Shown: piece by piece, positions 32,855 to 41,823 of the stretch
Position numbering within the stretch: the first letter of the stretch is position 1
Layout of the letters: each line of letters begins with the position of its first letter
NCBI RefSeq assembly: GCF_016623495.1
Contig: NZ_JAEHHL010000002.1
Coordinates: 248,001-312,000 of the forward strand
DNA: 64,000 nt
DNA from: Thermohalobaculum xanthum
GTDB taxonomy: Bacteria > Pseudomonadota > Alphaproteobacteria > Rhodobacterales > Rhodobacteraceae
Direction of reading: 5' to 3'
Made by a program: the position numbers and the translations under genes
Notes under the pieces: generated by a model
What the model saw: only the letters and a program-made list of their open reading frames with translations
What the model was told of the DNA's origin: nothing
Database searches by the model: none

Positions 32855-33946
32855 ATGACCGAAAGCGAGATCTCGATCCGCGTGAGCGGGGTCACCAAGA
32901 CTTTCGGCGAAGGCGCATCCGCATTCCATGCCCTCAGCGATGTGTCGGTCGACATCCGCAAGAATGAGTTCTTCACGCTGCTCGGCCCGTCCGGCTGCGG
33001 CAAGACCACGCTGCTGCGCCTGATCGCGGGCTTCGATCACCCCACCTCGGGGCGGATCGAGCTCGACGGCGAGGACATCTCGCAGCTTGCGCCGTTCCAG
33101 CGCCCCGTGAACACTGTCTTCCAGTCCTACGCGCTGTTCCCGCACATGACGGTGGCGCAGAACATCGGCTTCGGGCTCGAGATGCTCGACCGTCCCAAGG
33201 CCGAGGTCGCCGCGACCGTCGCGCAGATGCTGAGCCTCGTGCGGATGGAGGCACTGGCCGACCGGCGCACCGACCAGATCTCGGGCGGCCAGCAGCAGCG
33301 CGTGGCGCTGGCCCGGGCGCTGGCGCCGCATCCCAAGGTACTGCTGCTCGACGAGCCGCTCTCGGCGCTCGACTACAAGCTGCGCAAGGACATGCAGATC
33401 GAGCTCAAGCGCCTGCAGTCCGAGACCGGCATCACCTTCGTCTTCGTCACCCACGACCAGGAGGAGGCGCTGACGATGTCCGACAGGATCGCGGTGATGA
33501 ACCAGGGCACGATCCTCCAGATCGGCAGTCCGCGCGAGATCTATGACCGGCCCGAGCAGCGCTTCGTCGCGGACTTCATCGGCGATTCGAACTTCCTCGA
33601 GGCCGAGCTTCTGACCGGCGGCGCTTCCGGCCGGCTGCGCCTCGGCTCGGGTCACGAGATCGAGGCATCCGTGCCCGAGGGGATGACCGCGCCGCGCCGC
33701 GTCTCGGTCTCGATCAGGCCCGAGCACGCGGCGCTGACCTCGGGCGCCGAGGACGCGGCGCTGACGGGCACGCTGAAGGAAATCGTCTATTTCGGCACGG
33801 ACACGCATTACCACGTCGCGCTCGGCTCGGGCGGCAGCTTCATCGTGCGCCGGCAGAACAGCCGTGGCGTCACCGAGACGCTGGAGCCCGGAGCCGCGGT
33901 CGGCATCAGCCTGGGACCGCGATCGGTCCAGGTCCTGAGAGACTAG
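32855..33946 (+). CDS. potA: Spermidine/putrescine ABC transporter ATPase PotA
   Basis: The 363-residue protein has Walker [10 protein letters not shown] near residue 46, signature ISGGQQQR, Walker [13 protein letters not shown] and the switch His in VTHDQEE, plus a C-terminal TOBE domain. This is the PotA layout. GAGG precedes the ATG at 32855. It opens a four-gene operon in the order A, B, C, D, with the permease genes overlapping or nearly so. Polyamines are the probable substrate, supported by PotD and the neighbouring AguB. Confidence 0.92.
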   Translation: MTESEISIRVSGVTKTFGEGASAFHALSDVSVDIRKNEFFTLLGPSGCGKTTLLRLIAGFDHPTSGRIELDGEDISQLAPFQRPVNTVFQSYALFPHMTVAQNIGFGLEMLDRPKAEVAATVAQMLSLVRMEALADRRTDQISGGQQQRVALARALAPHPKVLLLDEPLSALDYKLRKDMQIELKRLQSETGITFVFVTHDQEEALTMSDRIAVMNQGTILQIGSPREIYDRPEQRFVADFIGDSNFLEAELLTGGASGRLRLGSGHEIEASVPEGMTAPRRVSVSIRPEHAALTSGAEDAALTGTLKEIVYFGTDTHYHVALGSGGSFIVRRQNSRGVTETLEPGAAVGISLGPRSVQVLRD

Positions 33947-33948
33947 CG

Positions 33949-34923
33949 ATGCACGCCCCGAAACCCAGCGTCGACGCCAGCCATCCCGCGCCCGCGCCCG
34001 CGCGGACGGGCGCGCTGAATCTGGCGGACGAGGCGCGCAAGCGCGAGGTGCGCACGTCGTGGCTCCTCTCGGCGCCGGCGCTCTTAGTCCTCGTGACCGC
34101 GGCGTCGGGACCGCTCCTGATCGTTCTCGTCTACTCGTTCCTCGCCGCGGGCGACTATGGCGGCGTCGTGTGGTCGCTGTCCGGCGAGGGGTGGTTCAAG
34201 GTCTTCCTTTCGCGCGACATCTTCGACGACACGGTGGGCATCGCTGACGCGCATCTGACGATCTTCTGGCGCTCGGTCAGGCTGTCGATGCTGACGACGC
34301 TGATCTGCATCGCGCTTGGGTTTCCGACCGCGTGGTTCATCGCCACCCGCAGCCGCGAGAGCCGCAACGTCTGGCTCTTCCTGATCACGATCCCGTTCTG
34401 GACGAACCTTCTGATCCGCACCTTCGCGATCATGGAGGTCATCCGCAGCGAGGGGATCGTGAACACCGTGCTGATGACGGCGGGCGTCATCGAGCGGCCG
34501 ATCCAGATGATGTACACCGACTTCGCCATCCTTCTGGGCATGGCCTATGTCTACCTGCCGCTGATGGTGCTGCCGCTCTATGCGGCGATGGAGCGGCTGG
34601 ATTTCCGGCTGATCGAGGCCGCCTACGACCTCTATGCCAGCCGCTGGCGGGTGCTGCGCCGGATCGTCGTGCCGCTGGTCAAGCCGGGGCTGATCGCGGG
34701 CTCGATCCTCGTCTTCATCCCGTCGCTGGGCGCCTATGTCACGCCCCGGGTGCTTGGCGGCGGCAAGAACATGATGCTGGGCAACCTGATCGAGCTGCAG
34801 TTCGGCCAGGGGCGCAACTGGCCGCTGGGCGCGGCGCTCTCGCTCACCCTGCTGGTGATCGTCATGGTGGCGCTGATCTTCTATGTCCGCATCGTCCAGA
34901 AGGAGGCGGCAAGCCGTGAGTGA
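33949..34923 (+). CDS. potB: Polyamine ABC transporter permease PotB
   Basis: The 324-residue protein has six membrane segments and the ATPase-docking loop EAAYDLYASRWRVLRRIVVPL. The N-terminal 35 residues are a hydrophilic extension with Ala-Pro repeats. It starts 2 bases after potA and overlaps potC by 8 bases. PotB and PotC together form the channel for putrescine or spermidine. Confidence 0.92.
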   Translation: MHAPKPSVDASHPAPAPARTGALNLADEARKREVRTSWLLSAPALLVLVTAASGPLLIVLVYSFLAAGDYGGVVWSLSGEGWFKVFLSRDIFDDTVGIADAHLTIFWRSVRLSMLTTLICIALGFPTAWFIATRSRESRNVWLFLITIPFWTNLLIRTFAIMEVIRSEGIVNTVLMTAGVIERPIQMMYTDFAILLGMAYVYLPLMVLPLYAAMERLDFRLIEAAYDLYASRWRVLRRIVVPLVKPGLIAGSILVFIPSLGAYVTPRVLGGGKNMMLGNLIELQFGQGRNWPLGAALSLTLLVIVMVALIFYVRIVQKEAASRE

Positions 34924-35722
34924 GCGCGCCAGCTTCGACATCCGCAGGATGCCGGGATTCGTCGCGATCGCGCTCGCGACCTTCCTGGTGCTCTACGCCC
35001 CGATCGTGACGCTGGTCATCTACTCGTTCAACGCGGGCATGTCGGTGGCGCTGTGGGAGGGGTTCTCGTGGCGCTGGTACGAGGCCGCGATGCACAACCA
35101 GCAGATCCAGGACGCGGCCGTGCGCTCGGTCATCGTGGCAAGCTTCGCCTCGGTCTTCGCGACCGTCCTGGCGACGATGGCGGCGCTGGGCACCACCCGG
35201 GTGCGGCCGTTCCGCGGCCAGACCACGATCTACGCGCTGATCAACCAGCCGCTGATGGTGCCCGAGATCGTCACCGGCGTCGCCCTGCTGATCGTCTTCG
35301 CGACGGTCAAGCAGGCGACGGGCTATTCGGGCCTCGGCTACCTCATCCTCGCCCACACGGCATTCTGCATCCCCTTTGCCTACCTGCCGATCCGCGCGCG
35401 GCTCGAAGGGCTCGACCGCAGCCTCGAGACCGCGGCGGCCGACCTCTATGCCACCCCGTGGCGCGCGTTCCGGCGGGTGACGCTGCCGCTGATGATGCCG
35501 GGCATCGTCGCCGGTGCCATGCTGGCCTTCGTGATCTCGCTCGACGACGTGGTCATCACCGAGTTCGTGAAATCCGCCGGGCAGGATACACTGCCGACCT
35601 ACATGCTGGGACAGCTGCGCCGCGCCGTGACGCCCGAGATCAACGCGATCTCGACCGTTCTGCTCTTCATCTCGGTCGCGATCGTTTCTGCCTTCTTCGT
35701 CCTCAACCGAAAGAAGGCCTGA
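34916..35722 (+). CDS. potC: Polyamine ABC transporter permease PotC
   Basis: The 268-residue protein has six membrane segments and the docking loop ETAAADLYATPWRAFRRVTLPL. It begins at GTG 34916, which overlaps the potB stop (GTGAGTGA). The start placed here gives a short cytoplasmic N-terminus before the first helix, as in other PotC proteins. The SLDDVVITEF segment near residue 205 is typical of the PotC half. Confidence 0.92.
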   Translation: MSERASFDIRRMPGFVAIALATFLVLYAPIVTLVIYSFNAGMSVALWEGFSWRWYEAAMHNQQIQDAAVRSVIVASFASVFATVLATMAALGTTRVRPFRGQTTIYALINQPLMVPEIVTGVALLIVFATVKQATGYSGLGYLILAHTAFCIPFAYLPIRARLEGLDRSLETAAADLYATPWRAFRRVTLPLMMPGIVAGAMLAFVISLDDVVITEFVKSAGQDTLPTYMLGQLRRAVTPEINAISTVLLFISVAIVSAFFVLNRKKA

Positions 35723-35765
35723 CCCGGCAAGACCGCAAGACCAAACCGATAACAGGGAGAATAAA

Positions 35766-36800
35766 ATGAAAGCACGTCTGATGTTCACGGCAACGGCGCT
35801 CGCCGCGCTGGTCGCCGCCGGGCCCGCGACCGCGGCCGGCAAGCTCAACATCTTTAACTGGGGCAACTACACCAACCCCGAGCTGATCGAGAAGTTCTCG
35901 AAAGAGCACGATGTCGAGGTGACGATCACCGACTACGACTCGAACTCGACCGCGCTCGCCAAGGTCAAGGCCGGCGGACACGGCTTCGACATCGTCGTGC
36001 CGTCGCATTCCTACGTGCCGATCTTCATCTCCGAGGGGCTGCTGCTGGAGAGCCGCCCCGACCAGATGGAGAACTTCAAGAACATGGACCCGCAGTGGGT
36101 GGACGTAGACTGGGATCCGGGCCGGCACTACACGGTGCCCTGGCAGTGGGGCTCGACCGGGGTCGCGGTGAACCGCGAGGACTACACGGGCGACATCAAC
36201 ACCTCGAAGATCTTCCTCGATCCGCCCGAGGAGCTCGTGGGCAAGGTGAACGTCGTGCCCGAGATGGCCGACGTCATGGCGCTGGCGCTGATGTATGTCG
36301 GCGGAGAGTCGTGCTCGACCGACAAGGAGAAGCTCAAGGCCGCCCGCGACGCGCTGATGGCCGCGAAGCCGAAATGGCTGTCGATGGATTACGGCACGAC
36401 CGACAAGCTCAGCTCGGGCGAGTGGCGCGCCAGCGTGAACTGGAATGGCTCGACCTTCCGGGCGCGCCTGGCAAATCCGCCGGTCGAATACGGCTACCCG
36501 CAGGAAGGCTTCCCGCTGTGGATGGATTCGGCCGCGATCCTCGCGGACGCCCAGAACGTCGAGAACGCCAAGCTGTTCCTGAACTTCATCATGGAGCCCG
36601 AGAACGCCGCGCTGATCTCGGCCTTCGCGCGCTATGCGAACGGCATCAAGGGATCGGAGGCCTTCATGCCGGAAGACATGAAGGACGCGCCCGAGATCAA
36701 CATGCCGCCCGAGCTGGCGGGCGCCGGCAAGTTCAACAAGACCTGCTCGAAGGAAGCGCAGGACTACTACACCGCGATCTGGACCGAACTGACGAAGTGA
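35766..36800 (+). CDS. potD: Polyamine ABC transporter periplasmic binding protein PotD/PotF
   Basis: The 344-residue protein has a 23-residue signal peptide ending ATA-A and begins its mature part with GKLNIFNWGNYTNPELI, the typical PotD/PotF opening, where the tryptophan contributes to polyamine binding. Other family segments are DIVVPSHSYV and VPWQWGSTGVAVN. It is the fourth gene of the operon, 43 bases after potC with a strong AGGGAG. A likely terminator follows at 36827-36855. Confidence 0.92.
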   Translation: MKARLMFTATALAALVAAGPATAAGKLNIFNWGNYTNPELIEKFSKEHDVEVTITDYDSNSTALAKVKAGGHGFDIVVPSHSYVPIFISEGLLLESRPDQMENFKNMDPQWVDVDWDPGRHYTVPWQWGSTGVAVNREDYTGDINTSKIFLDPPEELVGKVNVVPEMADVMALALMYVGGESCSTDKEKLKAARDALMAAKPKWLSMDYGTTDKLSSGEWRASVNWNGSTFRARLANPPVEYGYPQEGFPLWMDSAAILADAQNVENAKLFLNFIMEPENAALISAFARYANGIKGSEAFMPEDMKDAPEINMPPELAGAGKFNKTCSKEAQDYYTAIWTELTK

Positions 36801-36826
36801 CGTCCTGAGTCGCGGCGCAGCACGCG

Positions 36827-36855
36827 GGGCGCGGTCCGATGGGGCCGCGCCCTTT
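36827..36855 (+). terminator. Terminator after potABCD
   Basis: GGGCGCGG (36827-36834) pairs with CCGCGCCC (36845-36852) and is followed by TTT, between the potD stop and the convergent amidase stop. The stem is strong but the T-run is short. Confidence 0.55.
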
Positions 36856-36878
36856 GCCATGGCGCGGCTGCGGCCCGA

Positions 36879-37757
36879 TCAGCGCGTGGGCGCCGCCCCA
36901 TCCAGCGTGCCAAGCGCCCCGTAAAGCTCGGGCCGCCGGTCGCGGAACAGGCCCCATGCGCGGCGCAGCTCGGCAATGGCATCGAGATCGAAGCTGTGGC
37001 AGAGCACCGCCTCGCCGTCGCGCGCCGCCTCGGCCACCACCTCGCCGGTGTGATCGGCGATGAAGCTGCGGCCGTAGAAGGTCAGCTCGGTGCCACCCTG
37101 CACCTCGCGCCCGACGCGGTTGGACGCCGCCAGCGGCATGAGGTTCGCCGCCGCGTGGCCCCGCATCGTGTTCTGCCAGTGGGTCGAGCTGTCGTAGCCC
37201 GGCGACGGCGGCTCGGAACCGATCGCGGTCGGGTAGAGCAACAGTTCCGCCCCCATCAGCGCCATGGCCCGGGCGCATTCCGGGAACCACTGGTCCCAGC
37301 AGATCCCCGCGCCGATCCGGCCGAAGGCGGTATCCCACACGCGGAAGCCCGTATCGCCCGGCGAGAAGTAATACTTCTCCTCGTAGCCGGGCCCGTCCGG
37401 GATATGCGCCTTGCGGTAGCGACCCAGCACGCGCCCATCGGCGTCGATCATGGCAAGCGTGTTGAAATGCGCCTGGCCCGCGCGCTCGAAGAAGCTGAAG
37501 GGCAGAACGACGCTCAGCTCGCGGGCCAGCGCCGCAAAGCGGCCGATGACCTGGTCACGCTCGAACGGGCGCGCCAGCGCGAACATCGCCGGGTCCTCGG
37601 CCTTGCAGAAATAGGGGGTCTCGAAGAGCTCCTGCAGCAGGATCACCTGCGCGCCCTGCCCCGCGGCCCGGCGCACCAGCGTCTCGGCCCGGTCGCGGTT
37701 TGCGGCGGCATCGTCGCCGCATTCCATCTGGGTGATCGCGACGGTCAGGTTGCGCAT
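36879..37757 (-). CDS. aguB: N-carbamoylputrescine amidase
   Basis: The 292-residue protein is a nitrilase-superfamily carbon-nitrogen hydrolase with the complete catalytic triad: Glu43 in QELFETPYFC, Lys116 in RYRKAHIP, Cys153 in GICWDQWFPE. The wording of these motifs matches AguB, which releases putrescine from N-carbamoylputrescine in the agmatine route. It converges with potABCD, so the two operons share a polyamine theme. The agmatine deiminase partner AguA is not in the window. Confidence 0.92.
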   Translation of the reverse strand: MRNLTVAITQMECGDDAAANRDRAETLVRRAAGQGAQVILLQELFETPYFCKAEDPAMFALARPFERDQVIGRFAALARELSVVLPFSFFERAGQAHFNTLAMIDADGRVLGRYRKAHIPDGPGYEEKYYFSPGDTGFRVWDTAFGRIGAGICWDQWFPECARAMALMGAELLLYPTAIGSEPPSPGYDSSTHWQNTMRGHAAANLMPLAASNRVGREVQGGTELTFYGRSFIADHTGEVVAEAARDGEAVLCHSFDLDAIAELRRAWGLFRDRRPELYGALGTLDGAAPTR

Positions 37758-37835
37758 GAACTTCCCCTCCATTGCATGGGGTGACGCTGGCATCGCCCGC
37801 GCGTGGCGGCAAGCACGCGCGCCGCTCTCGGGCGG

Positions 37836-38927
37836 CTAGCCCTGCCGCCCGATCCGAAGCCAGACCATCCGGGCGATGAACACGGTGTAGAGGATGCGCA
37901 CCACGTGATGCGCCGCCACATAGACCACGCTGACATTCAGCGACAGCGCGATCAGCGACATCTCGGTGACGCCGCCCGGCGCGAAGGCCAGAACGACCGC
38001 CTCGACCGACTCGCCGACCGCGCGGTACAGCACGGCGCCGGCAAGAACGGCGAGGAGAAGCACCGACGCGACGCTGAGAAAAGCCATGGCCAGCCCCTTG
38101 GCCGCCGCCCGGCGGCCCATGCCGGCGAAGCGCACGCCCAGCGAGCAGCCGACCACGAACTGGGTGAACTGGATCAGGAAGGCCGGCGGGTCGGCATCGG
38201 TCAGCCCGGCCAGGTGGACGGCACCGCTCATGACGATCGGCCCGGTGATGATCGCGGCCGGCATGCCGATCCGTAGCGCGACCAGCACCCCCGACGCACC
38301 GGCCGCGAGCAGCACCAGCACGTCCCAGACCCCGATCGGGTTCAGCGCGCCCTTGAGCATGACCCCCGCGGCGCTGCCGACCGCGAAGCCCTCGTAGGCG
38401 GTTACGGCGAGCGGCACGATCAGAATGCACATGATCAGGCGCGAGAACTGCAGCAGGTTCAGCACCGCGCGGTCCGCGCCCGCGACCTCGCCCATCGCGA
38501 TCGCCTCGATCAGGCCGCCCGGCATCGACGAGAAATAGGCTGTCGGACGGTCGTAGCGCCCGAGGCGGCGGTAGATCAGGTAGGCCAGCGCGTGCGCCAG
38601 CGGCACGTAGATGAAAAGCCCGATCAGGCTCGGCCACCAGCCGGCCGCCGCCCGGATCAGTTCGGGCGTGAAGGCGCCGCCGATGCCGACGCCGATGATC
38701 GGCACGAAGAGAAAGCGCAGCCGGACCGGAAAGGTCACCGTGCCACCGCCCAGCCGCAGGTCCAGAAGCGCCGCAGTGCCGACTGCCACCACCGCCCCGA
38801 GGAGCCAGGGCAGCGGCGTGCCGATCAGCGATGCCACCCAGCCGCCCGCAGCCCCGAGAAGGATCGTGCCGATCAGCGGCACCAGGGCGTGCCGCTCCCC
38901 CGCGATCGCGATCTCGTGATGCGGCAT
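37836..38927 (-). CDS. AbrB family (PF05145) membrane protein
   Basis: The 363-residue protein has ten or more hydrophobic segments in two repeats, each with a GTPLPWLLGA or IGMPAAIITGPIV type loop, the pattern of the AbrB (ammonia monooxygenase-like) membrane family. Despite the name it is not related to the AbrB transcription factor. A transport role is likely, but no substrate is established. It is separated by 78 bases from aguB and may or may not be co-transcribed with it. Confidence 0.85.
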   Translation of the reverse strand: MPHHEIAIAGERHALVPLIGTILLGAAGGWVASLIGTPLPWLLGAVVAVGTAALLDLRLGGGTVTFPVRLRFLFVPIIGVGIGGAFTPELIRAAAGWWPSLIGLFIYVPLAHALAYLIYRRLGRYDRPTAYFSSMPGGLIEAIAMGEVAGADRAVLNLLQFSRLIMCILIVPLAVTAYEGFAVGSAAGVMLKGALNPIGVWDVLVLLAAGASGVLVALRIGMPAAIITGPIVMSGAVHLAGLTDADPPAFLIQFTQFVVGCSLGVRFAGMGRRAAAKGLAMAFLSVASVLLLAVLAGAVLYRAVGESVEAVVLAFAPGGVTEMSLIALSLNVSVVYVAAHHVVRILYTVFIARMVWLRIGRQG

Positions 38928-39165
38928 GCTACCGTCCCGGCCGCATCGGGACAGGCCGGCTGCGCAGCCGCAAGACCTTGATATGCCGCATGGATGACCC
39001 CGCCCCCGAGACGATGCCGGATGAGCCGACGGCGCGTTGCACGAATGGCCCGCCTGCCGACGCCCTCTCTTCTAGGGCGCCCGACCCGCACGCGTAAAGA
39101 CCCGCCCCCGGGAGGCTGCATTGCGTGCCCTGCAGGGCGCGGGAGCAATCGGCCGCGGCGCGGGC

Positions 39166-39729
39166 TCAGCGATAGAAGACGTGGTGGCCGATCTTGGTGG
39201 TGCGCCGGTTCGCCGTCGCCCAGCCAGGGCGGACGCTGAGATTGTGGAAGCTCGTCGCGCCGCGTGTGGGGTCGTCGCTCTGCCCGTTCAGCGCCTCCCA
39301 GGCGACGCGATGCGCGGTGCGGTAGGCATCGGCCTCGACCGGCGTGTCGTCCCGGCCGTCGCAGAAGAAGCTGAACTGGCAGGGCCGGGCCGGGCCGCCC
39401 TGGGTGACGACACCGCAGACATCCGAGGGGTAGGCATCCGCGTTGACGCGGTTGAGAACGACATGGGCGACGGCGGACTGTCCGGTCAGCGGCTCGCCCT
39501 TCGCCTCCCAGTAGACCGTGCGCGCGAGGCATGTCAGCGGGTCGTCGAGCGGGCCGGTCGCGTCGGCAGGCGGAAAGCGCGACGCGTCCCGGAGCTGCAA
39601 GGCGACCGGCTTGGTGCTCATTGCCGGGACGGCTCGGGCGATCGTCCCGTCGGCCCGCTCCTCGCCCGCCCCCATGCAGGCCGCGAGCGTCAGGCAGGCG
39701 AGCGCCGCGATCACGGGCCCGCGCATCAT
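39166..39729 (-). CDS. SleB-type cell wall hydrolase, lipoprotein
   Basis: The 187-residue protein has a signal peptide with lipobox LAAC (Cys18) and a hydrolase_2 (SleB) domain from about residue 65: CLARTVYWEAKGEPL with the catalytic Glu, then VAHVVLNRV and FHNLSVRPGW. SleB-type enzymes cut peptidoglycan as lytic transglycosylases. Its ATG overlaps the stop of the acyl-CoA dehydrogenase gene (39726-39729), an unlikely functional pairing but clear translational coupling. Confidence 0.88.
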   Translation of the reverse strand: MMRGPVIAALACLTLAACMGAGEERADGTIARAVPAMSTKPVALQLRDASRFPPADATGPLDDPLTCLARTVYWEAKGEPLTGQSAVAHVVLNRVNADAYPSDVCGVVTQGGPARPCQFSFFCDGRDDTPVEADAYRTAHRVAWEALNGQSDDPTRGATSFHNLSVRPGWATANRRTTKIGHHVFYR

Positions 39730-40853
39730 GCGATCTGCCTCGCGATGATCAGCTTCTGGATATCGTTGGTGCCCTCGTAGATCTGGCACACCTTCTGGTC
39801 GCGATACATCCGCTCGACCTCGTAATCCTGGAGGTAGCCGTAGCCGCCGAGAACCTGGATCGCCTCGGAGGTGATCCGCTCGGCCGCCTGCGCGCAGTAG
39901 AGCTTGGCCATGCAGGCCTCCTTGAGGCAGGGCACGCCCTGGTCCTTGAGCCGCGCGGCGTTCAGCACCAGCGCCTTGGCCGCCTCGAGATCGGTCGCCA
40001 TCTCCGCCAGCCGGAACTGCACCGCCTGGAGGTCGAAGATCGGGCCGCCGAAGGCGGTGCGCTCCTTGGCATAGGCGAGCGCCCGCTCGTAGGCGGCCTG
40101 CGCCAGTCCTGTCGCCTGCGCGGCAATGCCGATCCGGCCCGCCTCGAGCGACGACAGCGCGATCGCGTAGCCCTGCCCTTCCTCGCCGATCATGTCCTCG
40201 AACGGGACCTCCATGTCCTCGAAGGCGAGCGCGCAGGAGTCCGATGCTTTCTGGCCCAGCTTCTCCTCGACACGGACAATGCTGAAACCGGGCCGGTCGT
40301 TCCCGGTGACGAAACACGAGATGCCGCGCTTGCCCTTGTCCGGGTCGGTGACGGCGAAGAGCACGGTGGTCTTGCCGATGCGGGCCGAGGAGATGAACTG
40401 CTTCGAGCCGTTGATCCGCCAGCCCTCGTTGGTCTTGACCGCGCGCGTCTTGAGGTTCGAGGCGTCCGAGCCCGCCTGCGGCTCGGTCAGCGCGAAGGAG
40501 CCGATGTGCTGCCCCTCGGCCAGCGGGCGCAGCCACTTCTCCTTCTGCTCGGGCGTGGCGAAGCGGTCGAGCACGGCGCAGACCGGCGCATTGTGGACCG
40601 AGACCATGGTCGAGACCGAGCCGTCGCCGGCGGCGATCTCGATCAGCGCCAGCGCGTAGGAGACGTAATCGGCCCCCGCGCCGCCCCAGTCGGGATCGAT
40701 GGTCATGCCGAGGAACCCAAGCTCGCCCAGTTCGGCGATCACCTGGGGCTCGATCTCGCGCGCCTTCTCGCGCTGGGCCGCGGCCGGCGCCAGCTTTTCC
40801 TGGGCATAGTTCCGCGCCATGTCGCGGATCATGATCTGCTCTTCGGTCAGCAT
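39726..40853 (-). CDS. Acyl-CoA dehydrogenase
   Basis: The 375-residue protein matches short- to medium-chain acyl-CoA dehydrogenases. Flavin and substrate motifs include FALTEPQAGSDASNLKT and WRINGSKQFIS, and the catalytic Glu is in CQIYEGTNDIQK near residue 363. It transfers electrons to ETF. Its neighbours are DoxX and rhodanese upstream and the SleB-type lipoprotein downstream. The exact acyl chain is unknown. A role in the acrylate or methylmercaptopropionate branch of DMSP use is possible given dddL and dddP nearby, but nothing specific shows it. Confidence 0.92.
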   Translation of the reverse strand: MLTEEQIMIRDMARNYAQEKLAPAAAQREKAREIEPQVIAELGELGFLGMTIDPDWGGAGADYVSYALALIEIAAGDGSVSTMVSVHNAPVCAVLDRFATPEQKEKWLRPLAEGQHIGSFALTEPQAGSDASNLKTRAVKTNEGWRINGSKQFISSARIGKTTVLFAVTDPDKGKRGISCFVTGNDRPGFSIVRVEEKLGQKASDSCALAFEDMEVPFEDMIGEEGQGYAIALSSLEAGRIGIAAQATGLAQAAYERALAYAKERTAFGGPIFDLQAVQFRLAEMATDLEAAKALVLNAARLKDQGVPCLKEACMAKLYCAQAAERITSEAIQVLGGYGYLQDYEVERMYRDQKVCQIYEGTNDIQKLIIARQIA

Positions 40854-40886
40854 CCGTCCGTCCCTTCCTGATCCCGCTTGCCGCCC

Positions 40887-41291
40887 TCAGGCCCCGCGTC
40901 CGCGCCGCAGGGCGTCGACGCTCAGTGGCCCGGGCCCGGCGAAGACGATGTAGAGGAAAAGGAAGCAGTAGAGAATCGCCGCGTCGCCGCCGTTGTTCAC
41001 CGGATAGAAGTCGCGCGGCGCATGGGCGATCCAGTAGGCGAAGGCCATCGTGCCCGAGGCGAGGAAGGCCGCCGGGCGGGTCATGAACCCGATCGCGATC
41101 AGGACGCCCGTGACGACCTCGATCACGCCGGCGAACCACGGCAGCGAGAACGCATCGACCACCCGCTCGGTCGCGGGGAAGCCGATGTGCTTCTGGGTGC
41201 CATGGGCAAGGAAGATCAGCCCCGCCACGCAGCGCAGGACGCTGAGCACGAGGGGAGCCAGGCGGTTCAGTCTGGTCTCGATCATCATCAT
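40887..41291 (-). CDS. DoxX family membrane protein
   Basis: The 134-residue protein has four hydrophobic segments and the DoxX pattern (GLIFLAHGTQKHIGFP, EVVTGVLIAIGF, WIAHAPRDFYPVNNGGDAAILY). DoxX was described as a subunit of archaeal thiosulfate:quinone oxidoreductase, but most bacterial members have unknown roles. It follows a rhodanese gene by 39 bases, which may hint at sulfur metabolism, and precedes the acyl-CoA dehydrogenase by 33 bases. Confidence 0.88.
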   Translation of the reverse strand: MMMIETRLNRLAPLVLSVLRCVAGLIFLAHGTQKHIGFPATERVVDAFSLPWFAGVIEVVTGVLIAIGFMTRPAAFLASGTMAFAYWIAHAPRDFYPVNNGGDAAILYCFLFLYIVFAGPGPLSVDALRRGRGA

Positions 41292-41330
41292 CGCCTCCTG
41301 TCGCCGCGCGGTCGCCGCGGCCTTGCGGGG

Positions 41331-41729
41331 TCAGTCACTCTTCCTGGCGGGTTTCTGCCCCACGGGGCCGCCCGCCGCCTGCCATCCCTTGAAGCCGTCC
41401 TCGATGTGGGAGACGTTGTCGAGCCCCATTTCCTGCGCGACCTTCGCCGAGAGCGCCGATCGCCAGCCCGAAGCGCAATAGAAGACAAAGCGGCCGCCCG
41501 CCTGGAACTGCGGCTTGGCATAGGGGCTTTCGGGGTCGATCCAGAATTCGAGCATGCCGCGCGGGCAATGGAAAGCGCCCGGGATCATGCCGTCGCGCTC
41601 CAGCTCGCGCGGGTCGCGCAGGTCGACGAAGGTGACGCCCGCCTGCCCATGCAGGTCCAGCAGATCCTTCGCCGGGGCATGCTCGACGACCGCATTGGCC
41701 TCGGCCACCATGTCCTTGACGCGCTTCAT
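41331..41729 (-). CDS. Rhodanese-like sulfurtransferase
   Basis: The 132-residue single-domain protein has the rhodanese active-site loop CASGWRS with the catalytic Cys near residue 88, and the N-terminal VTFVDLRDPREL motif. The ATG at 41729 is chosen because GGAGGA precedes it; a longer frame from 41768 would run through the palindrome. It handles sulfane sulfur, and its nearness to DMSP-lyase genes and DoxX is suggestive but not proof of a shared pathway. Confidence 0.9.
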   Translation of the reverse strand: MKRVKDMVAEANAVVEHAPAKDLLDLHGQAGVTFVDLRDPRELERDGMIPGAFHCPRGMLEFWIDPESPYAKPQFQAGGRFVFYCASGWRSALSAKVAQEMGLDNVSHIEDGFKGWQAAGGPVGQKPARKSD

Positions 41730-41748
41730 GTTGTCCTCCCGCTTCGGC

Positions 41749-41764
41749 CTTTCACGCGTGAAAG
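41749..41764. repeat. Palindrome CTTTCACGCGTGAAAG, copy 3
   Basis: This perfect 16-base palindrome lies 20 bases upstream of the rhodanese ATG, in the gap after dddL. It is the longest of the three copies sharing TTCACGCGTGAA. An AT-rich stretch with TTTGCAAA (41793-41800) lies just beyond. In this place it could act as an operator for the rhodanese operon. Confidence 0.65.
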
Positions 41765-41823
41765 CCATGTCAAGCTGTTGATTAGCATAAGTTTTGCAAA
41801 GTTACTCGCGCGATTTGTCAACC

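Noticed and set aside
3599-41764. The palindromes as standard parS sites
   Set aside because: parS is GTTTCACGTGAAAC; here the centre is two bases longer, so ParB binding cannot be assumed.
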